From Amphiura filiformis (taxonomy: Eukaryota; Echinodermata; Ophiuroidea; Amphilepidida; Amphiuridae), in assembly GCF_039555335.1 (NCBI RefSeq), contig NC_092628.1, forward strand, positions 37,160,965-37,224,964: DNA of 64,000 bases, written 5' to 3'. Position numbers and translations under genes: made by a program. Below, one piece after another: positions 1 to 10,760 of the stretch. Position 1 is the stretch's first letter. Every line of letters starts with the position of its first letter. The notes under the pieces are model-generated. The model was not told where the DNA came from, searched no databases, and saw only the letters and a program-made list of their open reading frames with translations.

Positions 1-377
1 GGGGGTAAAATTTCCAAACAGCTCACCAAAAATTGCTTGCCCCCCCTCAGCCCGCCAAATCGCTCCCCCCTTCTCGGCCGGCCAAAAAATCGCTTCCCCC
101 ACCACCCCGCACATGCCAAATTTTTTGGATCCCAATTTGCAACCTTAAAAATGGTCTATATACATGTTATGAAAGAGCGAGAAGGAAAATTTGCATAATA
201 AGCATTTCCGTACGGTTTTCCCTGATATGTTTCAAGCCTTTTAGAGCGCTTTTATTTAAAAGGCGCCCAAGATTGAATGTGTGCCAAAATCACTTGCCCC
301 CCCCTCTCGGCTTGCCAAAATTGCTTGCTCCCCTTTCGCTCGCCAAAATGTCTTGCCCCCCATTATTGCACAGCCCT
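1..377. mobile_element. Terminal-inverted-repeat element, right part (left end outside window)
   Basis: C-rich, G-poor sequence with repeated phrases of the type GCCAAAAATCGCTTGCCCCC. It ends in ATTATTGCACAGCCC, which matches the end of the complete element at 8782-9264. Both copies also share an A/T-rich core with a phrase like AAATTTGCATA. The short reading frames here are low-complexity Pro/Leu shadows, not genes. The left terminus lies before base 1. Confidence 0.65.
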
Positions 378-654
378 TTTATGCTTACATCTAGCCCGAA
401 ACATCATGGCCCTGTTCCTTCCTCACTAGGGCCATGAGTGCCATACGTACGTAAAAACGGGGCACTGTGAATTCACATCGCTGTGATGACGTCACACTGA
501 CGGCATCTATTTATAGGAAGAATTCAAAACACGGCACGATAACAGTCACAAGTCTGGTCTTTTACATCCTCAAATGTGCTCACAATTTACTTAACATGCA
601 CCAAATAGGTTTTCTTTAAGTCTCATCTTCATGTGAGGAATGATAGGAAGTGGT
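378..654. other. No gene recognised
   Basis: Nothing coding is seen. A phrase at 484-512 (TGACGTCACACTGACGGC) resembles the end of the palindromic element at 25761-25972 and may be a relic of that family. Confidence 0.4.
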
Positions 655-1112
655 ATTTATGAGAAAAAGTGGTATTTTATGTGTACCCTGGACCAGCTAT
701 GCTCAGGAGTCTCGGAGGTGTGAGTACCTCGGGCTAGCCTAGCTTACGCGCTTTGTTATGAATGACCACAAAAGAACTAGTAGTGTCACTAACATGCTGA
801 AGGAGCTGGATTGGTGTTCTCTTAAAGATCGTAGAACAGCCAATAGGTTAACCATCCTCCACAAGGCTAGAGAGGGTCTCCTGCCCCTACCGGTCGACGC
901 CCTCCTTCTGCCGGTCCAACGTCCTTCTAGGCACTCCCATCAGAACTCATATCAAATTATAACAGCAAATAAGGACTGCTACAAGTACTGTTCTGGCCAA
1001 GGACAGTACAAGACTGGAACAAACTACCCTACCACATCACCACGATACAAGACTCAAAAGAATTCAAGAATCAAGCAACCAACCACCTAAAGCAACTACA
1101 ATAAATAGCATT
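655..1112 (+). pseudogene. Decayed non-LTR retrotransposon (CR1/L2/Crack-like) C-terminus
   Basis: An open stretch from about 745 encodes residues like ARFVMNDHKR, then SVTNMLKELDW, then SLKDRRTANRLTILHKA, then DCYKY. This series is typical of the C-terminal tail of CR1/L2-superclade reverse transcriptases. Around 990-1005 the expected SFFPRT segment is damaged. The downstream part (VQDWNKLPYHITT and onward to about 1105) continues in another frame, so there is a frameshift. Upstream, 660-740 retains only faint traces of the preceding part of the RT. No catalytic core is present. This is a dead 3' fragment with no target duplication that I could find. Confidence 0.7.
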
Positions 1113-2872
1113 CCGCATGTGCACAACCATTTCCTGTTCGTCTGGCTTCACCTGAAGCGTTGAGCAGTATTGCTACAGATACAGATTACATCATTAAGTA
1201 TCAATCCCGGGATATCAATATCATTTGATTTGTCAACATGTTGGCGTTTCTTTACTTTAGGGTTTTTTATTCTTACATGTTATAGCTGCCTTGTCATGCT
1301 TGTGGAAGTACAGTGTTAACCCTAACCCTAACCCACAATATGCAATTTCATCATGACATGCTGCAACTGCATCATCACTGATCATTGTGCATGCATGCAT
1401 GTTTGACAAATGCATGAATGGTTGGCATGATTAAAATTGCATAATATATTGTGCACATTGCACGATACGTAATCCCATAAAAACAAGAGCTCAAGCATAT
1501 CATGCAAAAATAACATGAGAGATAAACCTTACTTAAAACCTGGCAAAATACGGAAAAACTAGGAAGTCTTGACTCCCAATTTCGCCCATCGAATCATCAT
1601 CAGCCAGCCGGCGATATTAACCTTTGACACTGTCACCGACTAGCGACTGTACATCACTGAAGTCTATTTAACAACCAGAAGCCTATGCTTTCGATATACG
1701 GCGTAACCGGAAGTACTGCATAAAGTTCCACAAATAATGTTAATGAGTTCCACAAATAATGTTAATTAGATAAAGTTCCACAAATAATGTTAATGAGGAA
1801 CGCTAATATGGGCATGATCGCCCGGATGTACGATCCTTATATGGGCATGTTAATTAATATTCATGATTTATACTGCAATAAAAGTGCAGTACGTAGCCTG
1901 GATCTTGCCTAGTCACCTAAATCTTTATAACGTGTCCGAATACTAAATATATCTCAAATTTGGGGACTTGGGAAAGATCCATGTTTTTGCGTGTATTTCG
2001 GCATTAGGCTAAATCCTTCAGTCTCCTAACCTATACGCATAGACGCTACTAAAAAAACCCTCTCATTTCTATTTGGACAAACAATAAAGACGGGGTCAGA
2101 ATAAATGAGATAGATGAGTTTATTTGCGAGAATCAAATGATTCCTGCAAATTTATTCTGAAAGAATCAGGATTGATTCTCGCACTGTGAAACGAAATTCT
2201 GATCTGGCCCTGAAAAAGCTACAAAAATCGAATCAAGTTCATTCAATATTTGTTGAGGAGATAAAGCAGTTGCTAAAAAAGTAATTATACAAAACATGCT
2301 TGGGCTTTCAACTGGCGAGAAGATTTATCACATGCATTATTGACACTAGCATTTTTAATTTATTTAGGCCTATTTCTAATTTTCTATTAGTATGAAGCAA
2401 AAATCATATGTAACCTATAATGTTTAACAATTCTATGTCCAACTCAGTGGATTTGGACCTCTTTGGTTCCTGTCGCACACACACACTTAAGTGTCCAAAT
2501 TAAATTCCAAGTGTACTGTAGGTGTAAAAAAGTATTCAGTTTCGGGTTTGACATACAAAATCCTGAACTTGTTGTTGGCCATAAACAGTTCAGTTTTGGG
2601 GCACAGTCCTGTAAAAGTGGCAATTTTTTCAGAAGATGAGTTGCACTTATTGTGCTCCACACAGCTATTGCAAAAATGAAAACACATGATATGTTCTTTT
2701 ATGTAAAACTCAAAATCACAAATTTATGACCTGAAAGCAAAATGGTTCAAAATTCTGTTTGATTTTTGGAAATAAAAAGGTTTTTTTAGCTACCCTTTGT
2801 TGCTAGAACCAAGATTGTCACTCTTTAAGTGAGTCAACACAAAAAGGTGAACTTGTTTATCCAATTGCAACA
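1113..2872. other. Intergenic or intronic A/T-rich DNA, no gene
   Basis: No protein-coding region is supported. Short features are a telomere-like GTTAACCCTAACCCTAACCC at 1315-1334, the triplicated 28-mer listed separately, and a small imperfect palindrome around 2095-2215. Short overlapping frames on both strands at 2444-2690 have no recognisable product. Confidence 0.4.
1720..1797. repeat. Three tandem copies of a ~25-30 bp unit
   Basis: The phrase GTTCCACAAATAATGTTAAT occurs three times in a row, separated by GAG or TAGATAAA. A related pair in inverse orientation (ATAATTTGTGGAACTCATTA) occurs at 26742-26783, so this is the edge of a dispersed family rather than a private minisatellite. 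Confidence 0.7.
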
Positions 2873-3031
2873 TGGTTCGCCTCAAGTTTAGTAATGACGT
2901 GATTTAACTGTGATTTAACTGTGCGCGCAAAGTTAATCGCAGAGAGCGTAGCCGAACAAGTCCAAGCGACGCTTGTTTGCAGCGCAACCGCGAAAAAGCA
3001 TTGACGTCACTACTGTACTTGAGGTGAACCA
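2873..3031. mobile_element. Small inverted-repeat element (MITE-like), 159 bp
   Basis: The left end TGGTTCGCCTCAAGTTTAG and the reverse complement of the right end (TGGTTCACCTCAAGTACAG) pair over about 30 bp and continue into TGACGT on both sides. The interior contains a GC-rich stretch but no reading frame. No target duplication was resolved. Confidence 0.7.
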
Positions 3032-3399
3032 AAGTTTAGCAAGCGCTACAATTTATGTTTTGAAAATCATTTTGTAACCTGGGGTATTAAACCCCATAGG
3101 GTAGATACTAAAGATATACTAGCAATGTTTGAGAAACTCAAATAATAAAATCAACATTCAGTATCTACAATCATTAATTAGGCGATTTGCAATGAAACAC
3201 ACACAAGAAGCATGTATCTTTTTAATTGTTTTATTTCCCCCATCAAATTAAAAGCTCATTACCAAGATTACTGATACATGTATGATAATGATTCTGACTG
3301 GATAGAGGAATATTTTGGCACACCTGTACCACCACATTGCTATTTTACCAGTGGCAGATCCACGTTTGTGGAATACCTTACCGGTTCATAATAGGAATG

Positions 3400-3760
3400 C
3401 TGCTCCTCTGGTAGTGGCGTAGATTTCTTTTTGACATTGGGGGGATGGGTTGGAAAAAAATTCTTGAAATATAGAGAATCCGGCACTTTTGGCAACAGAA
3501 CCAGTATATGGCACAAATGCGCCAAAATTTTTGCCATTTTGAAGGTAAAATCGATGAAATAGTGCAAAAGTGGAATAAATTCGTGCATATCACAAAAAAA
3601 TTGGGCTTTGGGGGCTAAAATGGCCAAATATTAGGTTAATTTGGTCAGAAACCCACATACAGGCATCAACATGGGGGAGATGATTGTATGGACCACCCCC
3701 CCAACAAAATATTGGGGGGGGGGATATATCCCCCTGGGATCTATGCCTATGTCCCCTGGA
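3400..3760 (-). repeat. Dispersed repeat, same family as 27600-27960 in opposite orientation
   Basis: The stretch from about 3530 to 3745 (GGCAAAAATTTTGGC-type text, then TGGCCAAATATTAGG, then CATGGGGGAGATGATTGTATGG) is matched as reverse complement by 27730-27935. It ends in a C/G run. The frames at 3340-3892 are shadows of this repeat. Confidence 0.65.
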
Positions 3761-4284
3761 ATCATTCAAAACCATGGTCAAGATATATCTTTTTCCATGA
3801 CATGTAGCTGATAATGTTGCCTTTTTTTCTGTATTTGATAATTTCTGGTATTCTTTTGACATTTCGCTTTGAAGCTTATGGAAAAGGCGCACTATAAAAG
3901 TATAGTATTAGTTAAGTATAGCCCAGTGTGGTGTAATGAACCCCCAAAATGAGTTGGTTTGCTAACTCAACCTCCCCGAAAATGTCAACCCCTTAAACCA
4001 ACAACAACAAAAAATTCGAGCGCATTTGTACCATAAACTTCTTTTTTGTCGCCAAAATGTGTTGGATTCACTATCAAGACAATTTTTCCAACCTCATCCC
4101 ACCATGTCACAAAGAAATCTATGCCACTGTTCTGGGGACACATTCCATTGTAATAATTAAAACTGCAGCACCTAGAGTCCTGATTTTTGCTGGATATTAT
4201 TGTGTAAAAAACAGAATTTTGAAAAATATTCAGGGAGTCCTCCTCAGCAAATGTTATAATATGGCTTTAACAATGGCGGTTATT
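3761..4284. other. No gene recognised
   Basis: A/T-rich sequence with no coding signal. The short plus-strand frame at 4057-4290 has no family features. Confidence 0.35.
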
Positions 4285-4490
4285 TCATAAAACTTAGGAT
4301 TCATCCTAAGTGGGACTTAGGATGAATTGATTCTTCCTAAGTCTTGAACTCTTCCTAACTTTAGGATTGATCCTATCTTCTATATTATAAAGCAACTTAG
4401 GAAGAATATCCTTCCTAAGTTTCTTCCTAACTTAGGAAGGGGTCAGGAGGTGTCCTAACTTTAGGGATTCTTCCTAGAGTCCCTATCTTA
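4285..4490. repeat. Palindrome-rich repeat built on ACTTAGGATTCATCCTAAGT
   Basis: The sequence contains at least six copies or near-copies of CTTAGGA or TTCCTAAG in both orientations. A related copy in inverse orientation is at 19745-19890, where the same TTTCATAAA plus CTTAGGATTCATCCTAAG edge recurs. This suggests a dispersed element rich in short hairpins. No coding content. Confidence 0.6.
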
Positions 4491-4554
4491 GCTAAAACGT
4501 CAAAAACATGATTTTTGTGATTTTGATGAAAATCAAGGGGGAAAAGGGTTTAAA

Positions 4555-6330
4555 TGAGTCTAACTCCGTTATTTTTTGAAACTTGGATCTGAAACTTTGC
4601 AGATATGTCAAGGTTGATATAAACTTACCATCTATAGTAAATAAAGTGAATCTTATATTTTTCACTATCTTCTGTTGTCATGGAAACATGTTTAAAATCC
4701 ACAGATTTGGTAAAAAATGAGTCTAACTCCGTTATTTTTAGGAACTCGAACCTGAAATTTTGCAGGTGTGTCAAGGTTGATAAAGGATAACCATAGTAAA
4801 ATAAAGTGAAACAAAAATTTTCGCTATCTTCTTTTGCCATGGTAACATGTTACAAATCCACAGATTTGGTAAAAAATTAGTCTAACTCCGTTATTTTTAG
4901 GAATTCAAATCTGAAACTTTACAGGTATGTCAAGGTTGATAATAGCTAACCATAAACAGTAGAGTAAATTGAAACATATGTTTTCCTTATCTTCTGTTGC
5001 CATGGTAACGTGTTTAAAATCCACAGATTTGGTAAAAAAATTAGTCTAACTCCGTTATTTTCAGGAATTCAAATCTGAAACTTTACAGGTATGTCAAGGT
5101 TGATAATAGCTAACCATCAAAATGTCCATTTTCTCATTCAAAACTTCATCTACTGCATCTAGTACTTGGTCAGTAGAGTAAATTGAAACATATGTTTTTG
5201 TTATCTTCTGTTGCCATGGTAACATGTTTAAAATCCACAGATTTGGTAAAGAATGACTCTAACTCCGTTATTTTTAGGAACTCGAACCTGAAATTTTGCA
5301 GGGGTGTCAAGATTGATCAAACCTATACATATATAGTCAAAAAAAGTGAAACATATATTTTCGCTATCTTCTGTTGCCATGGTAACATGTTACAAATCCA
5401 CAGATTTGTTAAAAATTAGTCTAACTCCGTTATTTTCAGGAATTCAAATCTGAAACTTTACAGGTATGTCAAGGTTGATAATAGCTAACCATAAACAGTA
5501 GAGTAAAGTGAAACATGTTTTCGTTATCTTCTGTTGCCATGGTAACGTGTTTAAAATCCACAAATGTGTACATCCATATCAAAAGGATGCACTTGTCGGC
5601 TGCTACATGTGTCTCATTTCACATAATAGCGAGGGATAAATACCAGACTCATTCAAGTGGAGGTCACTTCAAATCATCCCCAAGTCACATGGTTTAGGAA
5701 TACAGAGAACATTCCTTAACCATGTCACTTGGGGATGATTTGAAGCTGACCTCCACTTGAATTGAGTCTGATCAGTATTCCTAGCTATTATGTGAAATGA
5801 GACACATGTAGCATCCGACAAGTGCATCGTTTTGATATGGATGTACACAAATTAGGTCAAAAATGAGTCTAACTCCGTTATTTTTAGGAACTCGAACATG
5901 AAACTTTGGTGTATCAAGGTTGCTAAAAGCTAACCATATATATTAAAATAAAGTAAAACATATATTTTCGCTATCTTCTGTTGCCATGGTAACATGTATA
6001 AAATCCACAGATTTGGTAAAAAATTAGTCTAACTCCGTTATTTTTAGGAATTCAAATCTGAGACTTTACAGGTATGTCAAGGTTGATAATAGCTAACCAT
6101 AAACAGCAGAGTAAAGTGAAACATATGTTTTCATTATCTTCTGTTGCCATGGTAACGCTTTAAAATCCACAGATTTGGTAAAAATGAGTCTGACTCCGTT
6201 ATTTTTAGAAACTCGAACATGAAACTTTGGTGTATTAAGGTTGATAAAAGCTAACCATATATATTAAAATAAAGTAAAACATATATTTTCGCTATCTTCT
6301 GTTGCCATGGTAACATGTATAAAATTCACA
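4555..6330. repeat. Tandem array, nine ~160-bp units each with an RFX X-box-like palindrome
   Basis: Units begin near 4556, 4719, 4878, 5041, 5256, 5417, 5863, 6025 and 6186. Each starts with a phrase like GTCTAACTCCGTTATTTTTAGG and ends near CCACAGATTTGGTAAAAAAT. The 14-mer GTTGCCATGGTAAC is exact at 4996, 5210, 5373, 5533, 5980, 6143 and 6301. It is degenerate at 4674 and 4833. Spacing is 158-164 bp except where two insertions lengthen it: about 53 bp at 5119-5172, and a foldback element at 5566-5848. The 14-mer fits the consensus for RFX transcription factors (GTNRCC, spacer, RGYAAC). Whether it is bound is unknown. Confidence 0.85.
5566..5848. mobile_element. Foldback MITE inside the X-box array, 283 bp
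   Basis: Two arms of about 130 bp pair almost perfectly, from GTGTACATCCATATCAAAA at the left to its complement at the right. The loop centre near 5690-5722 is itself palindromic. AAAT flanks both ends (5562-5565 and 5849-5852), consistent with a 4-bp target duplication. It splits one array unit between 5417 and 5863; removing it restores the ~164-bp period. Confidence 0.85.
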
Positions 6331-6980
6331 TGTGTAATCTCCACCATACCCTTAAGCCTAACCTCATCCCTTCTACTTAACCATGTACCCAATATACGGC
6401 GGAATTAGCAGGGGGGACATATCCGTCCCCGGTCCGCTAAATGTTTGCAAGGGGAACGATTAGAAGAAAAAATTAAGCAATTATTGCCCTGTGCATCTCC
6501 TTTTTAGCACAAAAAACAAAGTTCCAAGTAGAAATTCTGCTACTTAAAAATCCTAGCAATGCATACTAATTAAATGTGTCCCTGGCCCTATAGAAGCAAA
6601 AGTTATTAAATATACAACTTTATCCAGCTTTGATTTTTTTAGTATAACAGGTAATTTTTTTTTTTTTTTTTTTTGGGGGAGACCTGGATGCCCGCTCGAA
6701 AATTCAATCCGTACCCAAGTACATAATTAGCCGTTAGGTGAGAGCCTTACTTTGTGTATAAGGTTTTTTGGTGTTAACAGATTTGGTTATGATGAGAAAA
6801 CAGGCATTTTGATGAGAAACAGCCAAAATGAAAAGAATTTTTGGATGAAAAAAAAATGCTGTTTGTGGAGAGATAACATTTTCTCATCGTAGAGAACATA
6901 ATTGACATGGAGGAACTTGAACACAAAAAGTGGGATGGCTTCTTTAATAGGCCAATCAAATTAAGGAAAATCAGGGTTTA
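6331..6980. other. No gene recognised; T tract
   Basis: Contains a 24-base T run at about 6651-6674 and a phrase GGGGGACATATCCGTCCCC near 6412-6430. The minus-strand frame at 6774-6959 is low complexity and not supported as a gene. Confidence 0.35.
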
Positions 6981-7542
6981 ACCCACCACTAACTGCAACA
7001 GAAACCATTTAATCACCATCACCATTCATTTCAGAAAAGTATAGGCCTATTATTATTAAAGAAAATATCAAAAGTCCAAGTAGTGGAACAGTGCCTAATT
7101 TGCATAAATCCAAAATGGCCGCTTATGCAGGGGTGAAATTTCAAAGTTGGTCAAATCAAATCTTGTTAGAAACCATACCAATGTTTTGCTCTCATCATAA
7201 GGATACAGAAAAAGTATAGTTTTTCCAGTCTCTGACATAAAGTTCTTGAGTTATAGGCAAACAGGTCAAAGGTCACATTTTGGGTCCACAGTCGCTTACA
7301 ATGGAAATATGCTCCAATTTTAATCCAACTGGTCGAGAGGCATACATTGTGGTTTTTAGCAAGATTTGACCAAATTTGAAATTTCACCCCCCCCCCCTGC
7401 ATAAACGGCCATTTTGGATTTATGCAAATTAGGCAGTGTTCCACTACTTGGAATTTTGGGGACTTTTGATATGCTTTTGTGTTAGCTTTTGGGAGATGGA
7501 TGCAATGCATGCAAAATGGATTCTGTTGCAATTAGTGGTGGG
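6981..7542. mobile_element. Long-TIR element, 562 bp
   Basis: The ends pair over roughly 170 bp: ACCCACCACTAACTGCAACAG at the left matches AGTGGTGGGT and its neighbours at the right. The inner arm parts (7080-7155 against 7366-7452) include CCTAATTTGCATAAATCC and TGAAATTTCA. The core 7160-7365 has a diverged relative at about 30330-30465 (CAGAAAA then GTTCTTGAGTTATA). No transposase. Confidence 0.8.
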
Positions 7543-7713
7543 TGATTTGGTCTATAACCTTAAGTAGTTTTTATACCAATTATCAAAAACACTAAAACAC
7601 ACAAAACATAATGCAACTTCAAATCATAAGTACATTTTGGAAATCATTTTATTTATTGCATAAACGTTCACTACAAACTTGCTTCACATTTTGATTGTTA
7701 TGATAACCTTTAA

Positions 7714-7944
7714 GAGGAAGCCCCACCAGAGCAGTTCTGGGGTGAACCAAATCTGCAATGTTATCAAATTAATCAGTGACAAGGTTATCTCTGAATTTGA
7801 CAAGGGCTAATTGATGTTTTAATGTTATTGGCAATTGCATCAATTAGCACCTATCAAATTCAGAGATGACCTTGTCACTGATTAATTTTATAACCAGGCA
7901 GGTTTGGTTCACCCCAGAAGAACTGCTCTGGTGGGGGTTCCTCT
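7714..7944. mobile_element. TTAA-flanked foldback element, 231 bp
   Basis: Arms beginning GAGGAAGCCCCACCAGAGCAG pair with the right end over about 100 bp. TTAA lies immediately outside the left end (7710-7713) and right end (7945-7948), as expected for piggyBac-type insertion. It has no coding content, so it would need a transposase supplied elsewhere. It abuts the next element. Confidence 0.8.
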
Positions 7945-7948
7945 TTAA

Positions 7949-8298
7949 AAGAAGTCTCCGGCAATCACAACATTATGCCTTATATATAAGAAAAATAATT
8001 ATCAAGCATGAATCACATGGTTTTATTTAAAACAAACTCATAGTGACCATAAAAACGTCGAGTGCAATGACGTCTCAGTAATACAATGAAGGCGGACAAC
8101 AATGGAGCACAAGTAACCATTACGTCATTGCACTTAGATAATTTTGGTGTGGGAATTTTGAATATCGTGTGTTGAGAGCCGACTGTTTTTATTCGTTTTT
8201 ATGGTCAATATGAGTTTGTTTCAAATAAAACCATGTGATTCATGCTTGATAATTATTTTTCTAACAAGGCATAATGTTGTGATTGTCGGAGACTTCTT
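7949..8298. mobile_element. Second TTAA-flanked foldback element, 350 bp
   Basis: The left arm AAGAAGTCTCCGGCAATCAC pairs with the right arm over about 105 bp, including TTATCAAGCATGAATCACATG. TTAA flanks both sides (7945-7948 and 8299-8302). The left TTAA is shared with the preceding element. Confidence 0.85.
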
Positions 8299-8302
8299 TT
8301 AA

Positions 8303-8781
8303 AGACATGGACCTTCATGTAGTAATTCTGTGCGAGGATTGGAGGAAGACATACTAATATTCTAATCTTAGTGGCCTTAGTGTTGGATCGGGGACCTCCT
8401 ACACCAGTGTCAAAGACCAATGGACCCCCCTCTCAATTGAATAAGAATGAGAATAAACTATATGAATTTCTGTTACTATCATCAACTGTGTGTAGGAATG
8501 TCCAATATTTTGCCTTAATGGATAGGCCTACCGCAAATGTGCCAGCATGATTCAGCATCCACAACTCAAAATATTGAACCTGCCTTACCTCTATCACACC
8601 GTTCACACGGCTAGTAAAAACAACAATTCCTCCATCAAAAAGCTATTCAATTTTCAAAATAATACTGAGTGCCATTCTTTTACTCATAGAAAAGATAGGA
8701 GTGAAAATAAAATAGAAATCATGGTGTTGCTGTATAAAGTGGACAAATTTGCATATTTAAGTGTTTCCATTACTGTTTTTA
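8303..8781. other. No gene recognised
   Basis: Mixed sequence with no coding support. The plus-strand frame from 8547 runs into the neighbouring element and has no domain features. Confidence 0.35.
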
Positions 8782-9264
8782 GGGGCTGTGCAATAATTAT
8801 GAGCCTTGGTGGGTCAGGTGGGAGGGGGCAACACATTTTTGGCCAGCTGAAAGGGAGGGTGCGTGCAAATTATGACAAGCCGAGTGGGGGGTAGTAAGCG
8901 ATTTTGGCATACATTCATGGGGCACCAAAAAGGAAATGGTTCGAAATGCTTAAATATGCAAATTTTCCTGCTCGCTGTGCTCGCAACATGTATCTAGACC
9001 AATGAAGGTTTGAACAAGGGGGGAGGGGGCAAAGATTTTTTGGCAGGCTGAGAGGGGCAAGCGATTTTTGGCAGGCCGTGAGGGGGGCAAGTGATTTTTG
9101 TAGAGCCGTTCGAAATTTCATTGCACATGCACAGCCCCCATGAATGTTAAAATCCCCTCCCTTGGCTTGCCAGAAATTTCTACCCCTGGCTCGCCAAAAA
9201 TATCTCCCCCCCCCAAAAAAAAATATTACTCTCCCACCAGAGCTCATAATTATTGCACAGCCCC
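8782..9264. mobile_element. TA-flanked MITE, 483 bp (complete copy)
   Basis: The termini GGGGCTGTGCAATAATTATG and its complement at 9241-9264 are perfect inverted repeats, flanked by TA on both sides (8780-8781 and 9265-9266). A TA duplication is typical of Tc1/mariner-like movement. The interior has G-rich and C-rich stretches on opposite strands (GGGGGCAAGCGATTTTTGGC and relatives). The partial copy at 1-377 belongs to the same family. No protein is encoded. Confidence 0.85.
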
Positions 9265-9456
9265 TAATTGCTCTGCCACTTGAGAGAATATCACAACAAT
9301 TTTTTCATGTAACCATGGACATGAACAGTGTTATTGCACTTACCTGTAGGTGCATTTTGCAATTGTAAATTATATAACATTTGTAACTTTAAGTTCTAGT
9401 CCATCTTAAAGATAGTCAGGTAATATGTATTAGTCCCAAACAAAAATGTTTGGTAG

Positions 9457-9639
9457 ACTCATAACCGGTGCGATCTTACCTTTCCGATGTTGATTAAGAT
9501 ACTTCTTGCATCGATCCCGAGATGCGGAAAAAACCAATAGTCATTTTGTCCCACATAAATGAATAAATAACAAAACCCCCGATCCCCGAGTGGACTCACC
9601 CATTCGGTGACGTCACACACGATAATCATCCCTTATCCG
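9457..9639. repeat. DIRS inverted terminal repeat, left (3') copy
   Basis: Matches the reverse complement of 16543-16725 over about 180 bp, including GATCCCGAGATGCGGAAAAA, CCACATAAATGAATAAATAA and GGTGACGTCACACACGATAA. The outermost bases 9432-9456 are unique to this end. Confidence 0.9.
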
Positions 9640-9687
9640 ACTTGGGCAGCCCCTACTCGGCCAAACTTGTAGGGGGCGGCGGGTCGG

Positions 9688-9809
9688 ATAATCAACATCG
9701 AAAGGTAAGATCGCACGGTTATGAGTCTACCAAACATTTTTGTTTGGGACTAGACTCAGTACACCGGTCGATCTTACCGTATCCGATGATGAGTAAGATA
9801 CTTCTTGCA
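9688..9809. repeat. DIRS internal complementary region (circle-junction copy)
   Basis: Bases 9688-9751 are the reverse complement of the left terminus (9432-9495), and 9752-9809 are the reverse complement of the right terminus (16667-16725). Joined, they spell the complement of the junction made when the two element ends meet in a circle. This is the diagnostic DIRS feature used as a template for completing the ends. Confidence 0.9.
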
Positions 9810-10029
9810 ACAACATCTGAAAGATCGATCTAGCAAGTAACCGACGGATGGAGGTACAAGATTGGCCAGCATCTGATAAGGATCGGGAGAGTGGGTAGCA
9901 TGGTAATCGCGAGGTCAAACTATTTCCCCCCCTCACGGCCGGAAACAGAAAGACTACGTGAACAGACAAAAACCCTGAACTGAAAGTTCAGTGGTTAAGA
10001 ATAGAAACACTGGTTCTTACCATGTTGGA

Positions 10030-10760
10030 ATTCTGATTGTCCGCAAAAACACCTGATACCCAACCACCATATTATCTCCGCAGAAATAGCCCTGGAGAAC
10101 TTATCGCCTGGTCGTTGGTTTACGCTTTTGTAGTAAACCGTGGAAAAGGACGACGGGTTCTTCCAAGACACAGCCTGACAAATCTCTTCTATGGGGACCC
10201 CCCTCTGGTAGGCCCACGAAGATGAGATAGATCTGGTTGAGTGGGCCTTGGGGCGGCGTCTTTTCCGCCCCGAGTCCACTAACACCTGGACCAGCCACCG
10301 TGCCAGAGTCTGTTTAGCGGCTGGACCGTGCGGTTCTGCGTGAGTGATAAATAAGCGGTCATGAGCCCCTCTTAAGGTTTGTGTTCGCCCAGGTAGTGCT
10401 GTAGCGCCCTCCCCGGGCACCACAACCTGTCTTCGGCTATTGATGAACCCTGCCCAATACTGGGGAGGAAGAGGGCGAGTGTCGGAATGTACTTCGCTCA
10501 TTTTTGCAAGGAAATCCGGCGAAGAAACAGCGTCGCTCCGTTGTTAGTAAATCACGGAGGCTGACTTCGAGACTGCGTGCAACTCTGAGCAGCGCCGTCC
10601 CGCCAACGCCAGAAGAAAGGCCGCCTTAAGAGTGACGTATTTAAGGGTCGCTTTTGACAGGGGCTCAAAAGGGGACCCTTAATATACTCCAAGACTGTGT
10701 TGAGGTCCCATGGAGGGACCACCTTCCTTTCGGCGGGCGCTCGTTGAACATACCGTCGAG
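10030..10760 (-). pseudogene. DIRS tyrosine recombinase, broken
   Basis: Read from high to low coordinates. Box I is at about 10570-10630 and reads FLLALAGRRCSELHAVS, with the first catalytic Arg in GRRCSE. A TAA stop follows at about 10545. The frame 9995-10501 then holds the C-terminal half: a HxxR motif in AHSTRSISSSWAYQRG, followed by EEICQAVSWKNPSSF and the catalytic Tyr region STVYYK. Upstream near 10650-10700 there is another frameshift before PFEPLSKATLKY. The enzyme would cut and rejoin the circular DNA intermediate during integration. The in-frame stop between Box I and Box II means this copy is not functional as read. Confidence 0.8.

Noticed and set aside
1315-1334. Telomere-like CCCTAACCCTAACCC
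   Set aside because: Only about three repeats in ordinary A/T-rich DNA; too short to mark a telomere or interstitial telomeric site.
2444-2690. Overlapping frames on both strands of 60-70 codons
   Set aside because: No splice signals, start context or family features; both strands are open by chance.
4555-6330. CRISPR-like array
   Set aside because: Units are ~160 bp and similar along their whole length, without unique spacers, in a eukaryotic genome.
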